NCBI GenBank assembly: GCA_016592635.1
Contig: AP023240.1
Coordinates: 2,397,630-2,461,629, forward strand
DNA from: Methyloprofundus sp.
GTDB lineage: Bacteria; Pseudomonadota; Gammaproteobacteria; Methylococcales; Methylomonadaceae
Direction of reading: 5' to 3'
Length of the DNA: 64,000 bases
Shown: in pieces, positions 47,978-55,712 of the stretch
How positions within the stretch are numbered: the first letter of the stretch is position 1
How the letters are laid out: every line of letters starts with the position of its first letter
Notes under the pieces: generated by a model
Database searches by the model: none
What the model was told of the DNA's origin: nothing
What the model saw: only the letters and a program-made list of their open reading frames with translations
Translations under genes and position numbers: made by a program

Positions 47978-49407
47978 AAAAAATACTTTTTGTCAGTAGT
48001 GAAGTACAACCACTCATTAAAACGGGTGGTTTAGCTGATGTTGCAGGTAGTTTACCCATTGCCTTAGCCGAACTTGGGCAAGATGTGCGGATTATCCTCC
48101 CTAAATATCAAGCTCTTAAACTAGAGTCGGATGTGGAGTACCGTTGCACACTGCGTATAGATAATCGTGATGTCAATATTTTCCAAACCCACCTACCCAA
48201 CAGCGGCGTGATTGTTTTATTAGTTGATTGCCCAGAGTATTTTGGTGCTCCCGGCAACCCCTATACCGATGAATTTGGTAATGCTTGGGTGGATGCTGCT
48301 GATCGCTTTGCACTATTTTGTCGTATTGCGGTTGAAGTATCACAAAATAGAGCTTATTTAGATTGGAAAGCAGATGTTGTCCATTGTAATGATTGGCAAA
48401 CTGGCTTAGTACCTGCGTTATTAACGCTAGAGCCGCAACGCCCTGCTACCGTTTTCACGATCCATAATATGGCTTACCAAGGAAATTTTCCACAAGAAAC
48501 CTTCTATCGGTTGAATTTGCCAGGACAACTTTGGGATATGAATGCGGTTGAATATCATCGCATGCTATCTTTCCTTAAAGGCGCACTATCCACTGCTGAT
48601 CATATTACAACGGTTAGCCCAACCTATGCTTTGGAAGTACAGACAGCTGAATTTGGCTATGGTTTAGAAGGCCTATTACAGCATCGTCACCATGAACTAA
48701 ATGGCATTATTAATGGCATCGACACTGACGAGTGGAATCCTGAAACAGATCCACGTATTGCGCAAAATTTTTCCACGGATAGTTTAGATAAAAAGACCGT
48801 CAATAAGACCACTTTGCAGCAACGCTCAAATTTACCAAATGATCCCAGCATTCCGGTTATCGGCCTAATTGGCCGACTAGTTGATCAAAAAGGTATCGAT
48901 TTAGTCATTGACTGTTTAGAAAGTCTGGTCACTTACCCGATGCAATTTATCTTATTAGGCTCAGGTGATAAGGGCTTCGAACATCGCCTTAAAAACTTGA
49001 GCTATTTATTTCCTGATAAAGTTTCAATTACCATTGGCTATAATGAAGACTTGGCGCATTTAATTGAAGCAGGTTCTGACATCTTCCTAATGCCATCACG
49101 GTTTGAACCTTGTGGCCTCAACCAGATGTATAGCCAACGTTATGGTACGTTACCAATAGTCAGGAGAACTGGTGGCCTTGCCGATACTGTTGTAGATGCT
49201 ATGCCAGAAACCATTGCCAATAAAACTGCTTCAGGTTTCGTGTTTGATGAAGCCTCAACGGGAGCTGTGCTGGAAACCATAAAACGCGCACTGTTGCTTT
49301 ATAGCAATCGAAAAATATGGAAGCAACTACAAAAAAACGCTATGTTGAAAGATTTTTCTTGGCGCCAGAGTGCCGAGCAATATCTAAATTTGTATAATCA
49401 TTTGTAA
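47974..49407 (+). CDS. glgA: Glycogen synthase (ADP-glucose)
   Basis: 477 residues from ATG 47974. GT5 features are [20 protein letters not shown] near the N-terminus, [51 protein letters not shown] and [21 protein letters not shown]. It elongates alpha-1,4-glucan from ADP-glucose. The ATGA overlap with glgB indicates coupled translation. Confidence 0.96.
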   Translation: MKKILFVSSEVQPLIKTGGLADVAGSLPIALAELGQDVRIILPKYQALKLESDVEYRCTLRIDNRDVNIFQTHLPNSGVIVLLVDCPEYFGAPGNPYTDEFGNAWVDAADRFALFCRIAVEVSQNRAYLDWKADVVHCNDWQTGLVPALLTLEPQRPATVFTIHNMAYQGNFPQETFYRLNLPGQLWDMNAVEYHRMLSFLKGALSTADHITTVSPTYALEVQTAEFGYGLEGLLQHRHHELNGIINGIDTDEWNPETDPRIAQNFSTDSLDKKTVNKTTLQQRSNLPNDPSIPVIGLIGRLVDQKGIDLVIDCLESLVTYPMQFILLGSGDKGFEHRLKNLSYLFPDKVSITIGYNEDLAHLIEAGSDIFLMPSRFEPCGLNQMYSQRYGTLPIVRRTGGLADTVVDAMPETIANKTASGFVFDEASTGAVLETIKRALLLYSNRKIWKQLQKNAMLKDFSWRQSAEQYLNLYNHL

Positions 49408-49412
49408 TATCT

Positions 49413-49532
49413 GCGTAGGTTGGATGAGCTTATCTAGCATAGCGCAGGTAACGAAATCCGACACTTTGGCATCCCCTATGTCGGATTTCGTTTTTTAATG
49501 CTGCGCAATAAAAAATCTCATCCAACCTACAC
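49413..49532. repeat. Long palindromic repeat, family D
   Basis: gcgtaggttggatgagctta at the left and the inverted tctcatccaacctac at the right enclose a second inverted pair (acgaaatccgac, gtcggatttcgt). It can act as terminator for glgA. A half copy is at 17536-17608. Confidence 0.8.
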
Positions 49533-49564
49533 TTAACACCCTATTTAACCAACTGAGCACCAAA

Positions 49565-50068
49565 TTGACAGTCAGCCCCCGCCCCCAAGAGGAACTCTCT
49601 ACCGAAGCCAAACCTTACGAAAAATGCCACGAATCTGATGGAGAAATGCTGGTAAGGATTAGTAAAAAATTTGCCGTACTCATCACTGTTATTTTACTGT
49701 TTGATACCATCATTGATATTATCGGCACCATTGTAGACTTTGCCATCGGGATATTTCATATCTGTATTGAGTTCATTGAGTATTCATTGGAAATGCTGAT
49801 TGAACATGTTCTACATGCCAATCATCATCAAAGCGAAACCATGATCGTCAATGTGGCGTTACTTATTGCGCTGTATTTGTTCTACAAGTTTGCATTCGTT
49901 GCCTATAAAGCAGCCATTAGACAAAAGCGTCGTTACCAAGCAGAGTGGATAAAACGAAAACGTAGAGAAACCGCTACCTGGAAAGTACTCACTTTAGTAC
50001 GAAAAGTTGAAGTAGTTCTCACCTATTTAGTCGGAATTAGCTTGATTTTATTTCTAATTACACTGTAA
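49565..50068 (+). CDS. Small membrane protein of unknown function
   Basis: 167 residues from TTG 49565; ATG 49646 (MLVRISKKF) behind ggagaa is an alternative start. Three hydrophobic stretches: AVLITVILLFDTIIDIIGTI, MIVNVALLIALYLFYKFAFV and VVLTYLVGISLILFLITL. Between the second and third is a strongly basic segment (RQKRRYQAEWIKRKRRETA). No family is recognised. It lies between the glycogen genes and the thiamin operon with clear spaces on both sides. Confidence 0.55.
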   Translation: MTVSPRPQEELSTEAKPYEKCHESDGEMLVRISKKFAVLITVILLFDTIIDIIGTIVDFAIGIFHICIEFIEYSLEMLIEHVLHANHHQSETMIVNVALLIALYLFYKFAFVAYKAAIRQKRRYQAEWIKRKRRETATWKVLTLVRKVEVVLTYLVGISLILFLITL

Positions 50069-50185
50069 TCAAGAATGCACTGTACCACTTGCTCGACAAA
50101 TCATAAAAAGCGCATAAACTTACGGAAAACTTTATCAGTTTCTGGTTAAATAGCAGAATAATAATACCTACTATAATAATTAAAA

Positions 50186-50980
50186 ATGACAACAATGCAT
50201 AAACCAGTGGTACTTTGTTTATCTGGACATGACCCAAGTGGTGGCGCAGGTATTCAAGCTGATATTGAAACCATCGTAAGCCATCAGTGCCATGCAACAA
50301 GTGTCATCACAGCATTAACCGAACAAAATACGCATAATGTAATCAAAATGCTACCGCAAAACCCTGCGGAAATTATTAGCCAAGCACGTACCATACTAGA
50401 AGATATGCCCGTCAAAGCAATAAAAATTGGGCTAATTGGTCATATTGACACCGCTAAAGCCATCCACAGCATTTTGATGGAGTACTCATCTTTACCTGTT
50501 ATTCTAGATCCCGTATTAGCAGCAGGTGGCGGCACAGCACTCTCTAACAATGAACTAATTGAAGGCATTATTGAATTACTCTTACCTCGTACCACCATTC
50601 TTACCCCCAATAGTATTGAAGCACGGCAGCTAGCAAAAACGGATGATTTAGCAGACTGTGGCATCAAATTACTGGAACTAGGCTGCGAATATGTATTACA
50701 AACAGGTGCTCATGAAGCAAGCAATGCTGTCAGTAATCAATTATTTAACCAAGGAAAATGTATAGAAACTTACACGTGGGATCGTCTGCCCCATAACTAT
50801 CATGGCTCAGGCTGCACTTTAGCAGCCAGCATTGCCGCGCTCATGGCACATGGTTTAGAAGTCGAAACCTGCATGCTGGAAGCACAAGAATACACCTGGA
50901 ACAGTTTAAATGCCGGTTACCAACCCAGCGCAGGCCAACATATTCCCAATCGTTTATTTTGGATGCAAGAGAGCGTATGA
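50186..50980 (+). CDS. thiD: Hydroxymethylpyrimidine/phosphomethylpyrimidine kinase
   Basis: 264 residues, ribokinase fold. CLSGHDPSGGAGIQADIETI, AIKIGLIGHIDTAKAI, VILDPVLAAGGGTAL, LTPNSIEARQLA and HGSGCTLAASIAALMAHG match ThiD, including the ATP-binding anion hole GSGCT. It phosphorylates HMP twice in thiamin synthesis. No TPP riboswitch was found upstream. The stop codon overlaps thiE by four bases. Confidence 0.95.
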   Translation: MTTMHKPVVLCLSGHDPSGGAGIQADIETIVSHQCHATSVITALTEQNTHNVIKMLPQNPAEIISQARTILEDMPVKAIKIGLIGHIDTAKAIHSILMEYSSLPVILDPVLAAGGGTALSNNELIEGIIELLLPRTTILTPNSIEARQLAKTDDLADCGIKLLELGCEYVLQTGAHEASNAVSNQLFNQGKCIETYTWDRLPHNYHGSGCTLAASIAALMAHGLEVETCMLEAQEYTWNSLNAGYQPSAGQHIPNRLFWMQESV

Positions 50981-51591
50981 ATTTCCCTGCATCAGGCTTG
51001 TACGCAATCACTAAGCCGGAAAACAAAACGGCCGAACAAATTATTGCAGACGTTACAGCCGCCATTGAAGCAGGCATTAGCATACTGCAATACCGCGACA
51101 AACAACCTATTGATGCCATGTATTTAGCAGGTGCTTTAAAAGAACTCTGTCACGCCCACAACATTCCTTTTCTTATTAATGACCATATTGACTTAGCCAA
51201 ACAAGTAGGTGCTGATGGTGTGCATATAGGCAAAGAAGATGGCCAACTTAGCTATGCTCGTACCAAATTGGGTCATAACGCCATCATTGGTGTTTCTTGT
51301 TATGACGATATTGAATTAGCCAAAAAAGCAGCACACAACTCAGCCGACTACGTTGCCTTTGGCCGCTTCTATCCGTCTAGCTCAAAACCATTAGCTGCAC
51401 CCGCACATATTGCTACCCTCCAAAAAGCCAAAGAGTGCATTCCTGTTCCCATTGTCGCCATTGGCGGAATCTTGCCTGCTAATGGCACAGAATTATTAGC
51501 TGCAGGCGCTGATCTATTAGCTGTTATTGGTGGCATATTTACCGAAACACCCTACCAATCGACATTGGCGTATCAGGCCCTATTCAAATGA
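50977..51591 (+). CDS. thiE: Thiamin-phosphate synthase
   Basis: 204 residues from ATG 50977, coupled to thiD by ATGA. Motifs are GLYAITKPE, AAIEAGISILQYRDKQ, FLINDHIDLAKQVGADGVHIGKED, IIGVSCYD, YVAFGRFYPSSSKP and IVAIGGILPANGTELLAAGADLLAVI. It joins HMP diphosphate to thiazole phosphate. It overlaps soxX, a most unusual neighbour for a thiamin gene. Confidence 0.95.
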   Translation: MNFPASGLYAITKPENKTAEQIIADVTAAIEAGISILQYRDKQPIDAMYLAGALKELCHAHNIPFLINDHIDLAKQVGADGVHIGKEDGQLSYARTKLGHNAIIGVSCYDDIELAKKAAHNSADYVAFGRFYPSSSKPLAAPAHIATLQKAKECIPVPIVAIGGILPANGTELLAAGADLLAVIGGIFTETPYQSTLAYQALFK

Positions 51592-51992
51592 AGCAGGTAG
51601 CCAATAATATGCTAGCACCACACAAGTCTGGTGCGCTTGCATGCCTACTAATCAGTACTGCACTCACCAACTGTAGCACCCCAATCAAACAGGTAGACCG
51701 ACACACTGACAACCTATCCAATATACAGGCAGGCAAACAAATAAGTTTCCAGCGTAATAAAGGCAACTGCTTAGCATGCCATGCAATAGAAGATGGTGAA
51801 GACCCTGGCAATGTTGGCCCTGCATTAGCAAATATACAAGCACGTTTTAAAAGTAAAGCACAGCTAAAAGCAGTCATCGCTGATGCCACCCAATTTAATG
51901 CCCAAACCAGTATGCCGCCCTTTGGTAAAAACAAAATTTTAACTCCACAAGAACTAGATCTGGTTGTCGACTATATCTGGTCACTAAACTAG
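51588..51992 (+). CDS. soxX: SoxX-type monoheme cytochrome c
   Basis: 134 residues. A signal-like N-terminus (SGALACLLISTALTNCS) precedes GKQISFQRNKGNCLACHAIE with the CxxCH heme motif CLACH, GNVGPALANIQARF and TSMPPFGKNKILTPQELDLVVDYIWSL, which supplies the distal Met. The DGEDPGNVGPAL stretch is typical of SoxX. It would pair with SoxA to load sulphur onto SoxYZ in the periplasm. ATG 51588 overlaps the thiE stop. Confidence 0.88.
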   Translation: MKQVANNMLAPHKSGALACLLISTALTNCSTPIKQVDRHTDNLSNIQAGKQISFQRNKGNCLACHAIEDGEDPGNVGPALANIQARFKSKAQLKAVIADATQFNAQTSMPPFGKNKILTPQELDLVVDYIWSLN

Positions 51993-52000
51993 GAAGATTG

Positions 52001-52459
52001 ATGCTCACTAAACGCCGTCATTTTCTCAAACAAATATTAACGCTCAGCAGCTATACGGCAGGCTTAATATTCTCTAAAGTCAGTTTAGGTACTTGGCTTG
52101 CCAGTGACTTTTCCAAACAAGCGATTGATGCCACCTTAGCACAACAATTTGGTGAACAAATACTGCTTACCACCAGCAAAATAAAGTTAAAGCTCCCGCG
52201 TGTTGCTGAAAATGGTTCAGTAGTCCCCATTACCATCACCAGCTCCATTGATAATGTAGATACCGTGTATATCTTTGCCGAAAAAAATCCGGTACCTTTT
52301 ATTGCCAAATTTAGCTTAGACCCTGAACTAGAAACCTTTATTGGTGCACGCTTTAAAATGAAAGAAACCTGTGACGTGATTGTCATTGTGCATGCGGACG
52401 GGCAATACTACCAAATCAAACAAAGCGTTAAAGTAACCTTAGGAGGTTGCGGTGGCTAA
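52001..52459 (+). CDS. soxY: SoxY sulphur carrier
   Basis: 152 residues from ATG 52001, with aggaag as ribosome site. A Tat-like leader MLTKRRHFLKQILTLSSYTA (twin-basic RR) precedes the SoxY beta domain (KIKLKLPRVAENGSVVPITI, ADGQYYQIKQSVKVT). The C-terminus LGGCGG carries the carrier cysteine. It holds sulphur intermediates for oxidation. The stop overlaps soxZ by eight bases. Confidence 0.94.
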   Translation: MLTKRRHFLKQILTLSSYTAGLIFSKVSLGTWLASDFSKQAIDATLAQQFGEQILLTTSKIKLKLPRVAENGSVVPITITSSIDNVDTVYIFAEKNPVPFIAKFSLDPELETFIGARFKMKETCDVIVIVHADGQYYQIKQSVKVTLGGCGG

Positions 52460-52772
52460 TAGATCCAGTATTAAAATTCGCAGTAAACGCTTTGCCGACC
52501 ATACTCTAGTGCGTACTCTCATCGCACACCCAATGGAAACTGGACTAAATAAAGACAAAGAAACCGGCAAATTAATCCCTGAGCACTATATCCAAAACTT
52601 AAAATTTAGCCACAACGGTAAAGTAATGAGTGAATGCCACTTAGGCTTTGGTGTGTCCAAAAATCCTTTTTTCTCTTTTAAACTAAAATCTGCACAAGCA
52701 GGTGATACAGTCATAATAAGTTGGCAAGATAATTTAGGCTATAGCGATAGCCTGGAACATAGTATTCGATGA
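52452..52772 (+). CDS. soxZ: SoxZ
   Basis: 106 residues from GTG 52452. SIKIRSKRFADHTLVRTLIAHPMETG and KLIPEHYIQNLKFSHNGK, KNPFFSFKLKSAQAGDTVIISWQDNLGYS match the SoxZ beta-sandwich (landmarks only). It forms the SoxYZ carrier with the previous gene, which it overlaps. It has no signal peptide, as expected, because SoxZ is exported with SoxY. Confidence 0.93.
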   Translation: MANRSSIKIRSKRFADHTLVRTLIAHPMETGLNKDKETGKLIPEHYIQNLKFSHNGKVMSECHLGFGVSKNPFFSFKLKSAQAGDTVIISWQDNLGYSDSLEHSIR

Positions 52773-53623
52773 AAAGTCACCCTATAGCTTGTAATCTCAA
52801 GCGCATCCCCACTTTCTTATGCTGTCTCATCACTAGCACAACAGCTTGGGCATCTCCAGCAGAAGACAAGCAACACATAAGAGCCTTTTACCAACAACTC
52901 TTTCCGCAATTAACATTAGCCGACTATGCCAATGGCATCTATGCCATCGACCCCATTGCCAAAAGTTCTTGGCTAGCTATTGAAGAATTCCCACCTTATG
53001 AAATTGCGCTTGCACAAGGCGAAATACTATTTAAACAAGCCTTTAATAATGGCAAACATTATGCCGACTGCTTCCCCAATCAAGGTATTGCCATCGCGCA
53101 AAACCACCCGTACTGGGATACAACAAGCCAAACAATTGTAACCTTAGCCAGTGCTATCAATACCTGCCGCCAGCAAAACCAAGCCACACCACTAACATAC
53201 GGTACAGGTGAGATCACTCAAGTAATGGCTTATATGGCCTATACTTCGCGCGGGCAGCGTATTCATACCCAAATTCCTATACAATCCCCAGCCGCACTGG
53301 CAGCCTATCAACAAGGTAAAGCCTATTTTTATCAGCGCCGTGGGCAGCTTAATTTCTCCTGCGCAAGTTGCCATGTTGATAATGCTGGCAAGTACCTACG
53401 CTCCGAAATACTCAGCCCTGCCCTCGGTCATACCACTCATTGGCCGACTTATCGTTTAAATACCGGTGAAATGGGGACTTTGCATCGACGCTTTGAAGTT
53501 TGCAATGAACTTATTCGTGCTAAAGTTGACCCTGCGCAAAGCACCGCACTGCGCCAATTAGAATATTTCCTTAGTTATATGGCAAATGGACTGCCTCTCA
53601 ATGGACCTGCAACACGTAAATGA
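52769..53623 (+). CDS. soxA: SoxA, single-heme type
   Basis: 284 residues. Signal peptide FLCCLITSTTAWASP. Then GEILFKQAFNNGKHYADCFPN, where the first heme motif of diheme SoxA would be but only one Cys remains, and GQLNFSCASCHVDNAGKYLR with an intact CASCH heme motif. The catalytic Cys is in RRFEVCNELIRAK. It catalyses formation of the SoxY-thiosulphonate with SoxX. The gene overlaps soxZ upstream and moeA downstream by four bases each. No soxB or soxCD lies in the window. Confidence 0.92.
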   Translation: MKSHPIACNLKRIPTFLCCLITSTTAWASPAEDKQHIRAFYQQLFPQLTLADYANGIYAIDPIAKSSWLAIEEFPPYEIALAQGEILFKQAFNNGKHYADCFPNQGIAIAQNHPYWDTTSQTIVTLASAINTCRQQNQATPLTYGTGEITQVMAYMAYTSRGQRIHTQIPIQSPAALAAYQQGKAYFYQRRGQLNFSCASCHVDNAGKYLRSEILSPALGHTTHWPTYRLNTGEMGTLHRRFEVCNELIRAKVDPAQSTALRQLEYFLSYMANGLPLNGPATRK

Positions 53624-54879
53624 CAAATACCCACATAAACTGTTTTGATGATAGCTCTGCCTTGATGCGCTTTGCGCTAGCCAAACAAACCATCTTGGAC
53701 AAAATGACTGTCATCCAAGAAAGCCAACAAATTGCTATTGAAACAGCCAAAGGCCGTTGCTTGGCTGAAGATATAACCAGTCTCATTAATGTCCCTGCCC
53801 ATACTAACTCGGCAGTTGATGGTTATGCACTGCACTCTGCGGATTTACCTACAGCCGACAACGAGCAAAACTTAACTATCCAAGCTACGGTATTTGCAGG
53901 ACAGTTTTATGAACAAGCGTGTCAACCACAACACTGCATCAGGATCATGACAGGAGCCGCCATCCCAGCAGGGTTAGATACCGTTATCATGCAAGAGCAC
54001 TGCACTATTAAGACTGATAGCATCCATATAGCTAGCAGCCATCAGGTCGGGCAAAATGTACGTCAGGCAGGGGAAGATATTAAGCAAGGCAGCACTGTTC
54101 TAAAAGCAGGCAAATTATTATGCCCAGCTGATATTGGCCTACTCGCCTCGCTTGGTATAACCGAGATTAAAGTGAAACGTAAATTGCGTATTGCGATTGC
54201 CTCGACTGGTAATGAAATTTACAGCCCTGCGGCAACCCCAAACAAAGGCGGACTCTATGACAGTAACCGTTATAGTCTTATGGCTGCATTAGATCGACCT
54301 GATATAGAAATCATCAACCTAGGCATTATTAAAGACCAAGAGGCCGAGCTATTAGCCACTTTCAATAAAGCCGCCGAGCATGCAGATGTCATTATTTCAT
54401 CAGGTGGCGTATCAGTGGGTGCGGCAGACTTTACCAAAACCGCCTTACAAACTGGCGGAAAAATTAATTTCTGGCGCATCACCCTTAAGCCAGGTCGCCC
54501 ATTGGCTTTTGGTAAAATAAAAAACTGTACCTTCTTTGGCCTGCCAGGCAACCCCATTGCGGTACTAGTGACTTTCTATCAATTGGTACTCCCTGCTTTA
54601 GAAAAAGCACTTGCAATCACTGACAAACCTATTGCCCCGTTAATGAAAGCGCGCAGCTTAGAAAACATCCACAAAAAAGCAGGACGCACCGAAATTCAAC
54701 GTGGTATCGTCAGCCAAACAGCAACTGGTGAATGGCAAGTCAAAACCACCGGCAAACAAGGTTCAGGAATATTAAGTTCCATGAGTAAAGCCAATGCCTT
54801 TATTGTTCTAGAACATGAGCAAAGCATTGTTAACAAAGGCGACCTAGTCAATGTACAATTATTTTCAGGCCTGTTTTAA
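53620..54879 (+). CDS. moeA: Molybdopterin molybdenumtransferase
   Basis: 419 residues. Motifs are TNSAVDGYALHSADLP, IRIMTGAAIPAGLDTVIMQE, RQAGEDIKQGSTVL, GNEIYSPAATP, ISSGGVSVGAADFTKTAL, WRITLKPGRPLAFGKI, and FFGLPGNPIAVLVTFYQLVLP, all MoeA landmarks. It inserts molybdenum into molybdopterin-AMP. Its ATG overlaps the soxA stop, so it is translated in the same operon. A Mo-dependent sulphite or sulphane dehydrogenase would give a reason for the pairing, but none is in the window. Confidence 0.94.
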   Translation: MTNTHINCFDDSSALMRFALAKQTILDKMTVIQESQQIAIETAKGRCLAEDITSLINVPAHTNSAVDGYALHSADLPTADNEQNLTIQATVFAGQFYEQACQPQHCIRIMTGAAIPAGLDTVIMQEHCTIKTDSIHIASSHQVGQNVRQAGEDIKQGSTVLKAGKLLCPADIGLLASLGITEIKVKRKLRIAIASTGNEIYSPAATPNKGGLYDSNRYSLMAALDRPDIEIINLGIIKDQEAELLATFNKAAEHADVIISSGGVSVGAADFTKTALQTGGKINFWRITLKPGRPLAFGKIKNCTFFGLPGNPIAVLVTFYQLVLPALEKALAITDKPIAPLMKARSLENIHKKAGRTEIQRGIVSQTATGEWQVKTTGKQGSGILSSMSKANAFIVLEHEQSIVNKGDLVNVQLFSGLF

Positions 54880-54891
54880 ACAGAAAACACA

Positions 54892-54955
54892 GTAGCAAGG
54901 GCTTTTAGTCGTGACCTTGCCTGAATTAAATCGCAGCTAAAAGCTCCTCCTACCA
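54892..54955. repeat. Palindrome, distant relative of family A
   Basis: gtagcaagggcttttagtcg pairs with the inverted gctaaaagctcctcctac. It is more decayed than the copies at 645 and 3622. It could terminate the moeA operon. Confidence 0.6.
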
Positions 54956-55016
54956 AATTTGACAGCTAGCAATTAAGTTACTATACTCGAATTATAGACA
55001 TTTTAAAGATAAGTTT

Positions 55017-55565
55017 ATGTTATCAGCCATCTCGCATTTTTCACCGCATATCAGTGCGTACTCCGCCGCGCATCCGCAAACACGCGCTATCGAAAATGCA
55101 CCAAGCAATGCAACCGCCCCTGAAACAGTCAAACAACAAAATGCTGGCAAAAATGATTTAACAGCTGAAGAACAAGCCGAAGTACAAAAATTAAAACAAC
55201 GAGATAGCGAAGTCAAAGCTCACGAACAAGCACACCTCAGTGCTGCAGGCGGCATTGCCACTAGTGGTGCCAGTTTTAGCTTTCAACGTGGCTCTAATGG
55301 ACAACGCTATGCAGTGGGCGGTGAAGTACAAATTGACACCTCTGCCGTTTCTGGTGACCCTGCTGCCACGATTCGCAAAGCCGATATGATCAAACGCGCA
55401 GCCCTTGCTCCCGCCTCACCTTCATCACAAGACCAAAAAGTGGCAGCACAAGCTACTTCAATGGCGGCCAAAGCCCGTGCTGAATTATTGCAATTAGATC
55501 GAGAAACTAGTAACCCTGAAAACATTGATGATTTGGTAGGATCTTTATTTAATCAGGCTGCTTAG
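55017..55565 (+). CDS. SprA-related putative metalloprotease-like protein
   Basis: 182 residues. The central region LKQRDSEVKAHEQAHLSAAGG holds HEQAH, an HExxH-like zinc site typical of the SprA-related family (landmark at about residues 60-80). ASFSFQRGSNGQRYAVGGEV, VQIDTSAVSGDPAATI and the Ala-rich helix QDQKVAAQATSMAAKARAEL complete the pattern. The family's activity is unproven. It is a stand-alone gene. Confidence 0.82.
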   Translation: MLSAISHFSPHISAYSAAHPQTRAIENAPSNATAPETVKQQNAGKNDLTAEEQAEVQKLKQRDSEVKAHEQAHLSAAGGIATSGASFSFQRGSNGQRYAVGGEVQIDTSAVSGDPAATIRKADMIKRAALAPASPSSQDQKVAAQATSMAAKARAELLQLDRETSNPENIDDLVGSLFNQAA

Positions 55566-55587
55566 TTTACCCGCTCCTATTATAATA

Positions 55588-55659
55588 GTTCCTCATGCTC
55601 CAGCGTTCCGTGACGCAGGAGCGTCAAAAGCTGCATTCCCACGCTGGAGCGTGAGGAAC
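55588..55659. repeat. Dispersed palindrome, family B
   Basis: gttcctcatgctccagcgtt and the inverted acgctggagcgtgaggaac form the outer arms; the centre has a short gacgcaggagcgtc hairpin. It sits just before the Cas6-RT gene and marks the edge of the CRISPR remnant. Confidence 0.85.
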
Positions 55660-55712
55660 GATAAGGAATCGTAAAGGCAATAATTCAATCTAACTTTATC
55701 ACCATAGCCCCC

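Noticed and set aside
50069..50185. TPP riboswitch upstream of thiD
   Set aside because: The conserved CTGAGA and ACCTGATCTGG-type elements are absent.
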